A DNA stretch of 53,362 nucleotides, from the NCBI RefSeq assembly GCF_009795715.1, contig NZ_WTCR01000020.1, positions 1 through 53,362 of the forward strand. The letters are read 5' to 3'. Positions 52,549-53,362 of the stretch are shown here, one piece after another (within the stretch, counting starts at the first letter, position 1; the number at the start of each line of letters is the position of its first letter). The notes under the pieces were generated by a model. The model was given only the letters and a program-made list of their open reading frames with translations, was not told the DNA's origin and ran no database searches. The stretch is from Labilibaculum euxinicum. GTDB taxonomy: Bacteria > Bacteroidota > Bacteroidia > Bacteroidales > Marinifilaceae. A program made the position numbers and the translations under genes.

Positions 52549-53208
52549 CTAATTATCTCTTTTCTTAATTCCATTTTTTGCTCCCTCTGGGATGTTAGTA
52601 TTATAGAATTCTTGAATTTTTTTTGGTTGGCTAATAAGTACTTCGCAAATAATATTTACGAATCCAAATAATGCATATGCAATTTCAATTCTATCATTTA
52701 AATCAATAGTTCCAGGGTGAACGGCATTATTTCCAATGACACGTACACTATCTAGTGCTTGTTGCATGGTTTTTGGTAAACCTTTCTTCACTAAACTTGC
52801 GATATCCTCATTAATATTTTTTCCTTTTTCTCCAAGGTGAGTACAAAGCTTCTGAATGGCTAATCTTAATAAGGCAGCAGCTCCACGAGGGGAAATATTA
52901 ACAATATCTTTTGCTTCGTTATAATCATTCTTGATATCATCTGGTAGGTCAGGATTAGCTAATTCAACATTACCTGTCAATGGATAAACCATTTTTTCTT
53001 TATGCCATAATGAAAACAAATTACAGTGTTTGCATTTTGCTGTCAATGTCTCTTCTAAGGGGTATGTACTGACAACGTTATTCCCATTAGGCTGTTTTTG
53101 AACATAACTACAGTTTACTCCATGGCTAGACCATGTTTGTTCAGCTAATACGCCACAATGTGGACAATGAAAAGATTTTAGGTTTAAAGTTGGTGCAATA
53201 TGTTTCAT
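52549..53208 (-). CDS. DUF4145-domain protein with zinc-finger-like N terminus
   Basis: With the start at 53208 (MKHIAPTLNLKSFHCPHCGVLAEQTW) the protein is 219 residues. The N terminus has two C-x-x-C pairs (FHCPHCG and AKCKHCN), probably a zinc ribbon. The DUF4145 core is SPRGAAALLRLAIQKLCTHLGEKGKNINEDIASLVKKGLPKTMQQALDSVRVIGNNAVHPG. DUF4145 occurs in restriction-enzyme subunits and in defence islands. A 7-bp gap to the nuclease-like gene implies one operon. Confidence 0.82.
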   Translation of the reverse strand: MKHIAPTLNLKSFHCPHCGVLAEQTWSSHGVNCSYVQKQPNGNNVVSTYPLEETLTAKCKHCNLFSLWHKEKMVYPLTGNVELANPDLPDDIKNDYNEAKDIVNISPRGAAALLRLAIQKLCTHLGEKGKNINEDIASLVKKGLPKTMQQALDSVRVIGNNAVHPGTIDLNDRIEIAYALFGFVNIICEVLISQPKKIQEFYNTNIPEGAKNGIKKRDN

Positions 53209-53231
53209 ATTTTTCTTGGTTTTTAAAATTG

Positions 53232-53362
53232 GTGCTAACGCTTGTGAATGTGTATGTACACTTATATTTCTTTTATCAATCTTAAAACATACACTTATCC
53301 ATCTCATAGAGAGGTGTAAGTGTATATAGCTACCTGTACAGGCCAGTAAATGTACACATCCT
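53232..53362 (-). repeat. Start of a second attC-like site, cut by the window end
   Basis: GTGCTAACG (53232-53240) matches the edge of the attC-like palindrome at 51803 and lies 24 bp upstream of the DUF4145 start. Beyond it are several inverted segments: TGTACACTTAT, ATACACTTA (53289-53297) with TAAGTGTAT (53317-53325), and TGTACA near the end. The right arm is outside the window, so the call is partial. Confidence 0.4.

Noticed and set aside
46466-53362. A complete integron
   Set aside because: No integron integrase, attI site or Pc promoter is in the window; only attC-like edges support the idea, so it is called cassette-like.

Overview
The window comes from a low-GC member of the Bacteroidota, most likely a marine Marinilabiliales/Marinifilaceae-type organism. 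This is inferred from lipoproteins with short S-x-C lipoboxes, a SusC-type TonB receptor with a CarboxypepD_reg-like plug extension, DUF4625 lipoproteins, TAnnTTTG-type -7 promoter boxes (at 19343, 36331 and 41327), few Shine-Dalgarno sequences and many small intergenic repeats. No tRNA, rRNA, CRISPR array, transposase or integrase was seen.

Layout. 1-1169: two 230-bp inverted-repeat elements, then a tandem leader repeat that ends on the start codon of a lipoprotein gene, followed by an AsmA-like gene. 5085-8559: a stress module on the minus strand with a rubrerythrin lipoprotein, a CusS/CusR-like two-component system and a DUF2231 membrane protein. Both outer promoters carry the same 11-bp-spaced triple box. 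8702-11394: NmrA-like reductase, Crp/Fnr regulator and a serine beta-lactamase-fold hydrolase. 11532-16974: two tandem-duplicated exported beta-sandwich proteins, a small exported protein and a second OmpR-type two-component system. 17103-19409: an arsenic operon (arsR, arsC, acr3) with three leader-repeat units between arsR and arsC. 19688-24891: a membrane protein, then aldehyde detoxification genes (yqhD, an Hsp31-like DJ-1 protein, a divergent LysR), an ArsC/Spx-like protein and a MIF-like tautomerase. 24999-27787: a lysine operon (aspartokinase, diaminopimelate decarboxylase) preceded by a lysine-rich leader peptide and terminator, i.e. a candidate attenuator. 27798-34419: outer-membrane barrel, patatin-BamA fusion, GAF protein and azoreductase. 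34769-40721: membrane methyltransferase, LysR plus YeiH, Cys-rich PAS protein, fucose-isomerase-fold protein and Gfo/Idh/MocA oxidoreductase. 41327-46109: a Fur/Zur-family metal-uptake operon with a TonB receptor and two DUF4625 lipoproteins. 46466-53362: a cassette-like accessory region on the minus strand with an HD hydrolase, a YdeI-like protein, a multi-PAS kinase, an AbiTii-domain protein, a PD-(D/E)XK-like protein and a DUF4145 protein. Several of these genes are closed by attC-like GCTAAC/GTTAGC boundaries or long palindromes.

The most unusual signal is the leader repeat found at three unrelated loci (lipoprotein at 1160, response regulator at 15312, arsC at 18603). Each unit of about 90-97 bp ends exactly on the start codon of the next gene. 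The start codon lies in one arm of a 10-bp hairpin whose paired bases change together between loci. I do not recognise it as a described element. Other leads are the lysine attenuator, the shared two-component operators, a MITE family whose ends also form a terminator, and the cassette-like array at the right end.
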